Shown one piece after another: positions 1-5,048 of a stretch of DNA of 5,195 nt. The first letter of the stretch is position 1, and each line of letters starts with the position of its first letter. A program made the translations under genes and the position numbers. This DNA is from Methylomicrobium sp. (GTDB taxonomy: Bacteria > Pseudomonadota > Gammaproteobacteria > Methylococcales > Methylomonadaceae), in assembly GCA_007135635.1 (NCBI GenBank), contig SLIO01000451.1, forward strand, positions 1-5,195, read 5' to 3'. The notes under the pieces were generated by a model, which saw only the letters and a list, made by a program, of their open reading frames with translations, did no database searches and was not told the origin of the DNA.

Positions 1-264
1 AATATCAATTACAGTTTTATTTTGACTGACGAAGAGCAAGCCATGCTTGAGTTGAGTAGTCCGGGCGAATTAGCGGTACTGATTCTATTGCACACCGACG
101 AAAATGACGAAGAGACGGGTAAGCCGGCCATCAAAGGCTCGATAAAATCGCCGATTCTGATCAATGTCAACACGAGAAAAGGTATTCAAAAAGTGTTGGT
201 TCAGGTCGAGCAAAGTATCACATTGACTGAAAAAAATCATGAAATCGACTTTTCGGAAGCTTAG
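1..264 (+). CDS. fliW: Flagellar assembly factor FliW, C-terminal part (5' end outside window)
   Basis: The frame is open from base 1 and ends at TAG (262-264), giving 87 residues of a protein whose start lies to the left. The TTG at 22 is only an internal Leu codon and should not be taken as the start. The segment matches the second half of FliW: an acidic stretch before 'SPGELAVLILLHT', then 'IKSPILINVNTRKGIQKVL'. This corresponds to the FliW pattern of a hydrophobic strand, a short acidic insert, then 'K-A/S-P-I-(V/L)-I-N...R-G-Q-V-L'. FliW proteins are usually about 130-150 residues, so roughly the last 60% is present. In characterised bacteria FliW is a small cytoplasmic protein that binds the RNA regulator CsrA and flagellin, tying flagellin translation to filament assembly. 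No csrA is visible downstream; the next gene, panD, converges on it. Identification is from remembered family motifs. Confidence 0.82.
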   Translation, partial: NINYSFILTDEEQAMLELSSPGELAVLILLHTDENDEETGKPAIKGSIKSPILINVNTRKGIQKVLVQVEQSITLTEKNHEIDFSEA

Positions 265-401
265 ATAAGGCTTTAGCCTGGAAAAGCATTTCACTGTAAA
301 GTGACTTCAATAACCTGAGCCTATGATCGAATGTTCATTCACCCGAAATGTTGGGGGTAAGGAGAATCATTTGAAGTGTTCAGAGCTACACTGTGGACCA
401 G

Positions 402-441
402 CCCTATCCGGCCGCGCCCTAACAGGGGCGGCCGGATAGGG
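402..441. terminator. Strong GC-rich hairpin between convergent fliW and panD
   Basis: Bases 402-420 pair with 424-441 as about 18 base pairs around a 3-nt loop, with a single bulged G at 416. The core is CCTATCCGGCCGC (403-415) facing its complement (428-440). It starts about 10 nt after the panD stop on the reverse strand and about 137 nt after the fliW stop on the forward strand. It is therefore placed to end transcription from both sides. Neither strand has a U-tract immediately after the stem; the T-run on the reverse strand (446-451) comes before it. A classical intrinsic terminator is thus not fully supported, and it may instead be an mRNA-stabilising or REP-like hairpin. Confidence 0.6.
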
Positions 442-451
442 GGGCTAAAAA

Positions 452-832
452 CTAAGCAGACTGGATAGGGATAATATGACTGGAACGAATAATTTCGTTG
501 TTATCGTTGAAATATAGCAAGGTAGGCTTGTAATCGGCAAGCTCCTGCTGATCGAGAATGGCATAGGTGCAAACGATGATGATATCGCCTGGGCAAGCTA
601 AACGAGCCGCCGCGCCATTTACCGAGAAAATACGCGATCCGGCTTCCGCTTTGATTGCGTAGGTTGTAAAACGCTCACCGTTGTTAACATTGTAGATCTG
701 AATCTGCTCATACTCCCTAATGCCGGCTCGATCCAAAATATCGCTATCGATCGCGCACGAACCTTCGTAACCTAATTCGGAATAAGTCACGGTAGCCCTG
801 TGTAGCTTGGCTTTAAGCATTGTAGTTTGCAT
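452..832 (-). CDS. panD: Aspartate 1-decarboxylase proenzyme PanD
   Basis: The product is a 126-residue cytoplasmic pyruvoyl enzyme that converts L-aspartate to beta-alanine and CO2, supplying the beta-alanine half of pantothenate. It is the same length as E. coli PanD. The self-cleavage site is Gly24-Ser25 in 'YEGSCAID'; Ser25 becomes the pyruvoyl group of the alpha chain. Other family residues are in place: Lys9 and His11 in 'KAKLHR', Arg54, Thr57 and Tyr58 in 'ERFTTYAI', and Asn72 in 'SVNGAAA'. The ATG at 832 is preferred because '[12 protein letters not shown]' aligns with the E. coli start 'MIRTMLQGKLHR'; an ATG four codons later is possible. No clear Shine-Dalgarno is visible for either. 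Stop is TAG. Unlike the tightly packed genes before it, it lies 246 nt from panC, separated by a MITE-like element, and has its own candidate promoter. Whether it needs the maturation factor PanZ cannot be told here. Confidence 0.97.
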   Translation of the reverse strand: MQTTMLKAKLHRATVTYSELGYEGSCAIDSDILDRAGIREYEQIQIYNVNNGERFTTYAIKAEAGSRIFSVNGAAARLACPGDIIIVCTYAILDQQELADYKPTLLYFNDNNEIIRSSHIIPIQSA

Positions 833-867
833 ACTATTTACAAGATAAATTCTTTTAGAAACCGTGC

Positions 868-896
868 ATTATGGCTTAATAGAGAGTGCTCTTCAA
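868..896 (-). promoter_or_regulatory. Candidate sigma70 promoter of panD
   Basis: Read on the reverse strand, TTGAAG (896-891) is separated by exactly 17 nt from CATAAT (873-868). This matches the -35 consensus at 4 of 6 positions and the -10 at 5 of 6. Transcription would start near 861 and leave a leader of about 29 nt before the panD ATG at 832. The -35 box ends only three bases from the left target duplication of the inserted element (900-907), whose reverse-strand CTATTTTT would lie in the position of an A/T-rich upstream element. Prediction from sequence only. Confidence 0.5.
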
Positions 897-899
897 CCT

Positions 900-907
900 A
901 AAAATAG
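900..907 (+). repeat. Left copy of 8-bp target site duplication
   Basis: AAAAATAG directly abuts the left terminal inverted repeat of the element and is repeated exactly at 1051-1058 beyond the right one. This is the footprint expected of transposition with 8-bp staggered cuts. Confidence 0.85.
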
Positions 908-1050
908 GTAAGTATTCAGTCACCCTCTTTGAAAAAGAGGGGCTAGGGGAGATTTTTTAAATAAATCCCCCTCAATCCCTCTTTTTCAAAGGGGCAGGCC
1001 AACAATACGCCTGAATTGCGGTAATTTGCCAACGGGGTCTGAATACTTAC
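908..1050. mobile_element. MITE-like non-autonomous transposable element, 143 bp
   Basis: The termini are a perfect 12-bp inverted repeat, GTAAGTATTCAG at 908-919 and CTGAATACTTAC at 1039-1050. The element is flanked by an exact 8-bp direct repeat (900-907 and 1051-1058). It has no open reading frame able to encode a transposase, so it would have to be moved in trans. Its left two-thirds is filled by a long imperfect palindrome (923-994), so the transcript would fold into a strong hairpin. These features together define a miniature inverted-repeat transposable element. The related IS family is not identified: several families produce 8-bp duplications (for example IS6, IS256, IS1595, ISL3), and I did not recognise the terminal sequence. 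It lies 28 nt after the panC stop and 75 nt before the panD start. Confidence 0.85.
923..994. repeat. Long imperfect inverted repeat inside the MITE-like element
   Basis: The arms (about 923-958 and 959-994) are two 36-base imperfect complements. They share a perfect 14-bp core, TTTGAAAAAGAGGG at 928-941, facing 977-990. The left arm also contains its own 8-bp stem (CCCTCTTT 923-930 with AAAGAGGG 934-941), and the right arm has a similar one with a bulge. The sequence could therefore switch between one long hairpin and two short ones. No U-tract follows on the reverse strand, so terminator function is not evident. Confidence 0.8.
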
Positions 1051-1058
1051 AAAAATAG
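1051..1058 (+). repeat. Right copy of 8-bp target site duplication
   Basis: AAAAATAG immediately follows the right terminal inverted repeat and is identical to 900-907. Removing the element plus one copy restores a panC-panD spacer of about 95 nt. Confidence 0.85.
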
Positions 1059-1078
1059 TGCTTGAAGATTACCCTTAT

Positions 1079-1936
1079 TCATAATAACACTTTTGAAAAA
1101 TAAACATTATCTATCAGGCGAGTTTTTCCCAGTCTTGCGGCTGCAAGTATAACCAGGTCTATGTCATCGAGACCAGCCGGCATTAAATCCGACTGGCGGC
1201 ATACCGAAAAATACTCGGGTTGTAAGCCGGCTTCCCGCAAGGACAGAATGAGCTTTTTCTCCAATGCAGGATAATTTTGTTCACCCGCTAAAATCGAATC
1301 GCGCGCCTGACATAATGAGCGATAGAGGGCAGGGGCGACAAGTCTTTCTTCCGCTGACAGATAGCCGTTGCGTGAACTCATTGCCAAGCCGTCCGCTTCT
1401 CTCGCTGTTTCGATGCCGCAAATCTCGACCGGAATGTTCAGGTCTCTAACCAATGTTCGGATTAGGGTCAGTTGCTGAAAATCCTTTTCGCCGAAGTATG
1501 CCAGGTCCGGTTGCACGATGTTGAATAACTTGCAAACAATAGTCGCGACGCCATCGAAGTGTCCGACTCTTGTTTTGCCGCAATGCAAGTTCGATAACCC
1601 GGATACCGAGACCGAAGTTCTATGGTTTTCAGAATAAATTTCCGAGACCGAAGGCAAAAAAAGTAGATCGGTTCCGATGGCATCAAGTTTTTTAGTGTCT
1701 TCCGATTCGGTTCTGGGATAGTGGTTAAAATCCTCGCCGACACCGAATTGCGTCGGATTGACAAAAAGACTGACGACCACTTTATCGGCGCATTCCTTGG
1801 CTTTTTTGACCAATTGTAAATGCCCGTCATGTAAGTTGCCCATTGTCGGTACAAAGGCCACCGAGTTGCCGGCTTTTCGCCACTGTTTTAGCATGTCGCG
1901 CAATGCTTGGATTGTTGTGACTGTCGATAGGCTCAT
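1079..1936 (-). CDS. panC: Pantothenate synthetase (pantoate--beta-alanine ligase) PanC
   Basis: The 285-residue cytoplasmic enzyme (E. coli PanC is 283) joins D-pantoate and beta-alanine in an ATP-dependent reaction through a pantoyl-adenylate intermediate. This is the last step of pantothenate synthesis. The nucleotidyltransferase fold is marked by 'VPTMGNLHDGHL' at residues 29-40, carrying the HxGH motif (His36 to His39). It continues with 'SLFVNPTQFG' (56-65, Gln63 at the pantoate site), 'YPRTESED' (73-80), 'FGEKDFQQL' (148-156) and the KMSKS-like 'MSSRNGYLS' (186-194). The small C-terminal domain includes 'DNVYF' at the end. The ATG at 1936 overlaps the panB stop by 4 bp (ATGA), and GAGGAG lies 11 nt upstream inside panB (1948-1953), so the two are probably translationally coupled. 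Stop is TGA. No truncation or missing key residue was seen. Confidence 0.97.
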   Translation of the reverse strand: MSLSTVTTIQALRDMLKQWRKAGNSVAFVPTMGNLHDGHLQLVKKAKECADKVVVSLFVNPTQFGVGEDFNHYPRTESEDTKKLDAIGTDLLFLPSVSEIYSENHRTSVSVSGLSNLHCGKTRVGHFDGVATIVCKLFNIVQPDLAYFGEKDFQQLTLIRTLVRDLNIPVEICGIETAREADGLAMSSRNGYLSAEERLVAPALYRSLCQARDSILAGEQNYPALEKKLILSLREAGLQPEYFSVCRQSDLMPAGLDDIDLVILAAARLGKTRLIDNVYFSKVLL

Positions 1937-2751
1937 TGAAAACTGTGCTCCTCGTCCGGAAACAAGCCTTGTTTGACAGCTTCGTGAAAATTTTTAATGG
2001 CCGTCTCGATGCTAGATGCATCTTGCATGAAGTTTTTAGAAAAACGAGGGCGCTTGGCGATGCCGATATTCAAAATGTCGTAAAGTACCAATACTTGGCC
2101 GTCGCAATCGGCTCCTGCGCCGATACCGATTACCGGAATCGTTAATTGACGGGTGATTTCTTCGGCCAGGATCGCGGGGACGCATTCGAGCACCAATAAT
2201 GCCGCACCGGCGTTTTCCAGTCGGCAGGCATCGGCGATCATTCGATCGGCTTCGGATCGTTCGCGCCCTTGTATTTTGTAGCCGCCAAGGCGGTTGATCG
2301 ATTGCGGCAGCAAGCCCAAATGCCCGCAGACGGGGACACCGTTTTCGGATAAAAATTCGACCAGATCGATTTTTGATCCCTCTAGCTTGATCATTTGGAC
2401 GCCACCGGTTTGCATCAATCGTGCAGCGTTTTCTGCAGCTTGGTTTTTGCTGCTATAGCTCATAAAAGGCATGTCGGCTATCACGAATGCCCGCTGTCGG
2501 CCGCGAACCACGCAAGCGGCATGATAAACCATGTTTTCGATGCTGACCGGAACCGTCGTCGATTGACCTTGTATGACCATGCCCAACGAATCGCCGACCA
2601 ATAGAATATCGATACCGACCTTATCAAGCACTGCGCTGAAACTAGCGTCGTAAGCAGTCAGGCAACTGATTTTTTCACCGCGCTGCTTCATCGACTGAAG
2701 ATCATTGATAGTCAATGGTTTAGTTAGAGAAACGGAAGAATAGTTATTCAC
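1933..2751 (-). CDS. panB: 3-methyl-2-oxobutanoate hydroxymethyltransferase (ketopantoate hydroxymethyltransferase) PanB
   Basis: The 272-residue enzyme (E. coli 264) transfers a hydroxymethyl group from 5,10-methylene-tetrahydrofolate to alpha-ketoisovalerate, giving ketopantoate, the committed step of pantothenate synthesis. It is a cytoplasmic TIM-barrel enzyme. Visible motifs are 'CLTAYDASF' (30-38), 'LLVGDSLGMV' (50-59, Asp54), 'VIADMPFMSY' (90-99, Asp93), 'MIKLEG' (120-125, Glu124), 'CGHLGLLPQS' (142-151), 'LVLECVP' (186-192, Glu189 as the expected catalytic base), 'PVIGIGAG' (206-213) and a C-terminal 'EEHSF'. Asp54, Asp93 and Glu124 are the expected metal-site residues by alignment with E. 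coli. The start is GTG at 2751, immediately after and in the same frame as the folK stop TAA (2752-2754), so no earlier start is possible. The next ATG (Met21) would cut into the conserved N-terminal helix. No clear Shine-Dalgarno is present, suggesting reinitiation after folK. Its 3' end overlaps panC. Confidence 0.97.
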   Translation of the reverse strand: MNNYSSVSLTKPLTINDLQSMKQRGEKISCLTAYDASFSAVLDKVGIDILLVGDSLGMVIQGQSTTVPVSIENMVYHAACVVRGRQRAFVIADMPFMSYSSKNQAAENAARLMQTGGVQMIKLEGSKIDLVEFLSENGVPVCGHLGLLPQSINRLGGYKIQGRERSEADRMIADACRLENAGAALLVLECVPAILAEEITRQLTIPVIGIGAGADCDGQVLVLYDILNIGIAKRPRFSKNFMQDASSIETAIKNFHEAVKQGLFPDEEHSFQ

Positions 2752-3252
2752 TTAGGGTAATCGATGTAGGTCGTTTTTGGGGCATTTCGCGATTAAATTG
2801 GTCAGTTTGCCGAATCCCGGGATCGACAGGTCCGGAGCGATTTCATATAAAGGATATAAAACGAAGGCCCGTTCGGCGATGCCGATATGGGGAACGGTTA
2901 GGTCGGGTACTTCAATTTGACGATCTCCATAAAGTAAAAGATCAAGGTCCAACGTTCTGGCTCCCCAGCGTTCGCCCGTTCGAACACGCCCTTGAGACTG
3001 TTCCACGGCTTGTAATTGGTGTAGTAAATCGATGGCTGGCAATGATGTTTTAATTGCCATCACCGCGTTCACATAATCAGGTTGATCCTGGGGACCCATG
3101 GGTGGGTTGCGGTAAAGGCTCGAAAAGCCGGTTTCCTCTATATTCGGTAATGCCGCTATGGTTTGTCTGGCGGTCACTAGCTGTTCGGCAGGCTGGTCGA
3201 GATTGCTGCCCAGACCGATAAAGGCCGTAACGAAGTCGGTATCATTTATCAT
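2752..3252 (-). CDS. folK: 6-hydroxymethyl-7,8-dihydropterin pyrophosphokinase FolK (HPPK)
   Basis: The 166-residue cytoplasmic kinase (E. coli 159) transfers pyrophosphate from ATP to 6-hydroxymethyl-7,8-dihydropterin, feeding dihydropteroate synthase in folate synthesis. Family signatures occur in order: 'AFIGLGSNL' (10-18), 'SSLYRNPPMGPQDQPDYVNAV' region (44-64), 'QGRVRTGERWGARTLDLDLLLYG' region (87-109), and 'VPHIGIAERAFVLYPLYEIAPD' region (120-141). Asp102 and Asp104 in the DLD motif are the two magnesium ligands; Trp96 and the flanking arginines match the ATP-binding loop. The ATG at 3252 is chosen because it puts the first conserved strand at the usual distance. It lies 15 nt after the pcnB stop with no obvious Shine-Dalgarno. 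The stop TAA abuts the panB GTG directly. The pairing with panB makes sense because PanB consumes a folate cofactor. No FolB-type or other fused domain is present. Confidence 0.96.
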   Translation of the reverse strand: MINDTDFVTAFIGLGSNLDQPAEQLVTARQTIAALPNIEETGFSSLYRNPPMGPQDQPDYVNAVMAIKTSLPAIDLLHQLQAVEQSQGRVRTGERWGARTLDLDLLLYGDRQIEVPDLTVPHIGIAERAFVLYPLYEIAPDLSIPGFGKLTNLIAKCPKNDLHRLP

Positions 3253-3267
3253 AGTGGCTGGAAAATC

Positions 3268-4662
3268 TTAGTCTTTCGTAGTATCGGCATTGCGCGGTTT
3301 ATTAGCTTTGGATCGTCGGCGCTTAAGGGGTTTACGTTCCAATCTTTGCACCGACTGAGTCATTTTTTTTTGTTCGGCTTCCCCGGCAGCTTGAAATTGC
3401 GTCCACCATTCGCCGAGTTCAGGGTCCACACCTTCCGTTTCTATACGCAACAATAAAAAATCGTAAGCGGCCCTGAATCTTGGGTGGCTTAACAAGCGAT
3501 AAGGTCTTGAGCCTTGTCTTCGTGCAAATCTGGGTTGCAGGCTCCATACTTCACGCATGGCTAAGCTAATCTGACGAGGTAACGAAACGCGTTTGACTTG
3601 CTCGGCAATCAGCTCGTTGGCGGCGATTTGAAAGGCAATATTTTCCGGAACGCCTTTTTCCATTTGCTCTTCGGCATACGTTTTTACCGCGTCCCATAAA
3701 AACGCCGCGAATAAAAAGTAGGCGGTAACGGTTTTGCCTTCGGCGACTCGGACGTCGGAGTTTTCCAATGCCCTGATCAGAAAGAGTCTTGGAAAACCTT
3801 GTTCTTCGACTGACAAACTGCGTTCGACCGCTGGGAACAAGATTTGAAATAAGCCGTAATGACGAAGCATTTCAAAAGTTTGTAAGGCATGGCCTGATAG
3901 AAAGAGTTTCATTGCCTCATCGAATAAACGAGCGGGAGGAATGTTATACAGTAGCTCGGCAAGGTCGGCTATCGGCTTTTCACAGTCCCGATGCAAGGTA
4001 AAGCCAAGTTTAACGGCAAACCGAATCGCTCTTAACATGCGCACCGGGTCTTCCCGATAACGGGTTTCGGGGTCGCCGATTAAGCGCAAGGTCCCGGTGG
4101 TATGATCGGCCATGCCGCCGACGTAATCGGTGACCGAAAAATCCCGAATATTATAATAGAGCGAATTGACGGTGAAGTCGCGTCGCCAGACATCTTCCTC
4201 AATCGTACCGTAGATATTGTCGCGCACCAGTCTGCCTTCATCGTTGAGCAATAGGTCGTCATCCGGTTCTTCTCCGGCATTGCCTCGAAATGTGGCTACT
4301 TCAATGATTTCTCGCCCGAAATGCACATGCGCCAAGCGAAAGCGTCGGCCGATCAGTCGGCAGTTGCGGAAGATTTTTCGCACTTGGTCGGGATGGGCGT
4401 TGGTTACGACATCGAAATCTTTCGGCTCTCGGCCTAATAATAGATCCCTGACGCAGCCGCCTACCAGATAGGCTTCGAAGCCGGACTTTTTGAGTCGGTA
4501 TAACACTTTCAAGGCATTCTCGCTGATTTGCGACCTTGAAATATTATGCTCGGAACGAGAATAAATCCTGGGTTTGCCCGGTTGTGAAGCAGTGTCATCC
4601 TTTGCCGGAATTAATGGGGTTCCGGTGGTCGAGGAAATGATTTTTTTAAAAAAGTTTAAAAT
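3268..4662 (-). CDS. pcnB: Poly(A) polymerase I PcnB, predicted to start at AUU
   Basis: This enzyme adds 3' poly(A) tails to RNA, promoting decay by exonucleases and affecting plasmid copy number through antisense RNA. Read from the AUU at 4662 it has 464 residues, against 465 in E. coli. The nucleotidyltransferase head has 'YLVGGCVRDLLLG' (65-77) and the catalytic DxD pair Asp82/Asp84 in 'KDFDVVT'. It continues with 'RRFRLAHVHFG' (106-116), 'RRDFTVNSLYY' (160-170) and 'RYREDPVRMLRAIRFAVKLG' (201-220). The C-terminal region has 'FARRQGSRPYRLL' (379-391), 'HPRFRAAYDFLLLR' (393-406) and a basic tail (about 439-457) typical of PcnB rather than a tRNA CCA-adding enzyme. A TTG at 4512 would remove 'SEHNISRSQISENA', which is clearly homologous to the E. 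coli N-terminus. No AUG, GUG, UUG or CUG lies in frame from there up to the TGA at 4717-4719. The AUU has a good Shine-Dalgarno. First gene of the probable operon. Confidence 0.93.
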   Translation of the reverse strand: MLNFFKKIISSTTGTPLIPAKDDTASQPGKPRIYSRSEHNISRSQISENALKVLYRLKKSGFEAYLVGGCVRDLLLGREPKDFDVVTNAHPDQVRKIFRNCRLIGRRFRLAHVHFGREIIEVATFRGNAGEEPDDDLLLNDEGRLVRDNIYGTIEEDVWRRDFTVNSLYYNIRDFSVTDYVGGMADHTTGTLRLIGDPETRYREDPVRMLRAIRFAVKLGFTLHRDCEKPIADLAELLYNIPPARLFDEAMKLFLSGHALQTFEMLRHYGLFQILFPAVERSLSVEEQGFPRLFLIRALENSDVRVAEGKTVTAYFLFAAFLWDAVKTYAEEQMEKGVPENIAFQIAANELIAEQVKRVSLPRQISLAMREVWSLQPRFARRQGSRPYRLLSHPRFRAAYDFLLLRIETEGVDPELGEWWTQFQAAGEAEQKKMTQSVQRLERKPLKRRRSKANKPRNADTTKD

Positions 4663-4670
4663 GGGTTTTG

Positions 4671-4675
4671 TCCTT
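4671..4675 (-). promoter_or_regulatory. Shine-Dalgarno site that decides the pcnB AUU start
   Basis: On the reverse strand AAGGA (4675-4671) is followed by 8 nt and then ATT (4662-4660), in frame with pcnB. It is the only good purine-rich site in front of the conserved N-terminus, and the spacing is near optimal. It supports initiation at AUU, the start codon known for E. coli pcnB. Confidence 0.7.
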
Positions 4676-4698
4676 GGTAATTTACGAGTTAACTTTTT

Positions 4699-4953
4699 AT
4701 GGAAGCCGTAGTTCTGTCAATGCATGGTCTTATGGGTTTTATAGAAGACTGTTCGCTTTTCCGGTTTCAACAGCTTGCTGTTCTTGAAAATGCCGATGCG
4801 TCCTTGAGCCGGATAGATGTTCGCATTTTCGGACGAAAACAGCTTTATAGCGCAATCATATCATTTGAAGCAATTCAAGCTCAATCGACACGATTCTTTT
4901 TACTTTCCCCTTTTGAATATAGTAGAATTTCGGCCAACAATGAGTTGCAATAG
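4699..4953 (+). CDS. Doubtful 84-codon open frame in the pcnB leader region
   Basis: The frame runs from ATG 4699 to TAG 4951-4953 and encodes 84 residues with no motif, signal peptide or repeat that I recognise. Codon choice does not look strongly abnormal. Against it, the start lies only 36 bases from the pcnB AUU on the opposite strand, leaving little room for divergent leaders, and it overlaps the region expected to hold the pcnB promoter. The only purine-rich stretch before it is a weak GAG about 10 nt upstream. It could be a small unknown gene or, more likely, chance. Its stop is 95 nt before the next gene. Confidence 0.2.
   Translation: MEAVVLSMHGLMGFIEDCSLFRFQQLAVLENADASLSRIDVRIFGRKQLYSAIISFEAIQAQSTRFFLLSPFEYSRISANNELQ
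4844..4873 (-). promoter_or_regulatory. Weak candidate sigma70 promoter for the pcnB operon
   Basis: On the reverse strand TTGCTT (4873-4868) is separated by 18 nt from TATAAA (4849-4844). The resulting leader would be about 175 nt, long enough to include the hairpin at 4765-4789. The -10 matches at 5 of 6 positions, but such matches are common in A/T-rich intergenic DNA. Confidence 0.22.
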
Positions 4954-5048
4954 TATTTCGTTGTAAAATCGACGGCAGTACTAGGGTTGGCGCTTTTTTC
5001 AGACAAACGGTTCTTGTTCACAAAACTTAAACAGCATTGAGGTATTAC

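Larger units (their letters stand above)
4663..5048. other. 386-bp intergenic region between divergent pcnB and an unknown membrane-protein gene
   Basis: No convincing gene was seen. It holds the pcnB ribosome binding site (4671-4675), a reverse-strand promoter candidate (4844-4873), a forward-strand 84-codon open frame of doubtful reality (4699-4953), and a small hairpin: AACAGC 4769-4774 pairs with GCTGTT 4777-4782, extended by TTTC/GAAA after a bulge. A perfect -35-like TTGACA on the reverse strand (4720-4715) lacks a -10 at proper spacing. The forward promoter for the gene at 5049 should lie near the right end; I could not place it. The T-run at 4994-4999 has no stem before it. Confidence 0.6.

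Noticed and set aside
265..401. A small gene or csrA after fliW
   Set aside because: The AAGGAG at 360-365 leads only to a frame that stops within a few codons, and no CsrA-like start is present. Two 5-bp stems (AGGCT/AGCCT and TCACT/AGTGA) are too short to call a terminator.
923..994. Intrinsic terminator ending the panC transcript
   Set aside because: The palindrome belongs to the mobile element and is not followed by a U-tract on the reverse strand; its symmetry is explained by the element.
1468..1854. A 128-codon reverse-strand open frame inside panC
   Set aside because: It overlaps panC completely in another frame, and panC is full length with all motifs, so this is a chance frame.
4510..4512. 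TTG as the start codon of pcnB
   Set aside because: It corresponds to the Leu of the conserved 'ENALKV' segment; homology with E. coli PcnB clearly continues upstream, and no Shine-Dalgarno precedes it.
3268..4662. tRNA CCA-adding nucleotidyltransferase (cca) instead of pcnB
   Set aside because: The head domain is shared, but the 'RRFRLAHVHFG' segment, the 'RRQGSRPYRLL' region, the basic C-terminal tail and the folK neighbour all fit poly(A) polymerase I.
4715..4720. Perfect -35 box TTGACA on the reverse strand as the pcnB promoter
   Set aside because: At 16-18 nt spacing the -10 position reads AAAAAG, AAAAGT or AAAGTT; the only -10-like CATAAA lies at 13 nt, outside the usual range.
4994..4999. 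T-run as an intrinsic terminator
   Set aside because: No GC-rich inverted repeat precedes it on the forward strand.
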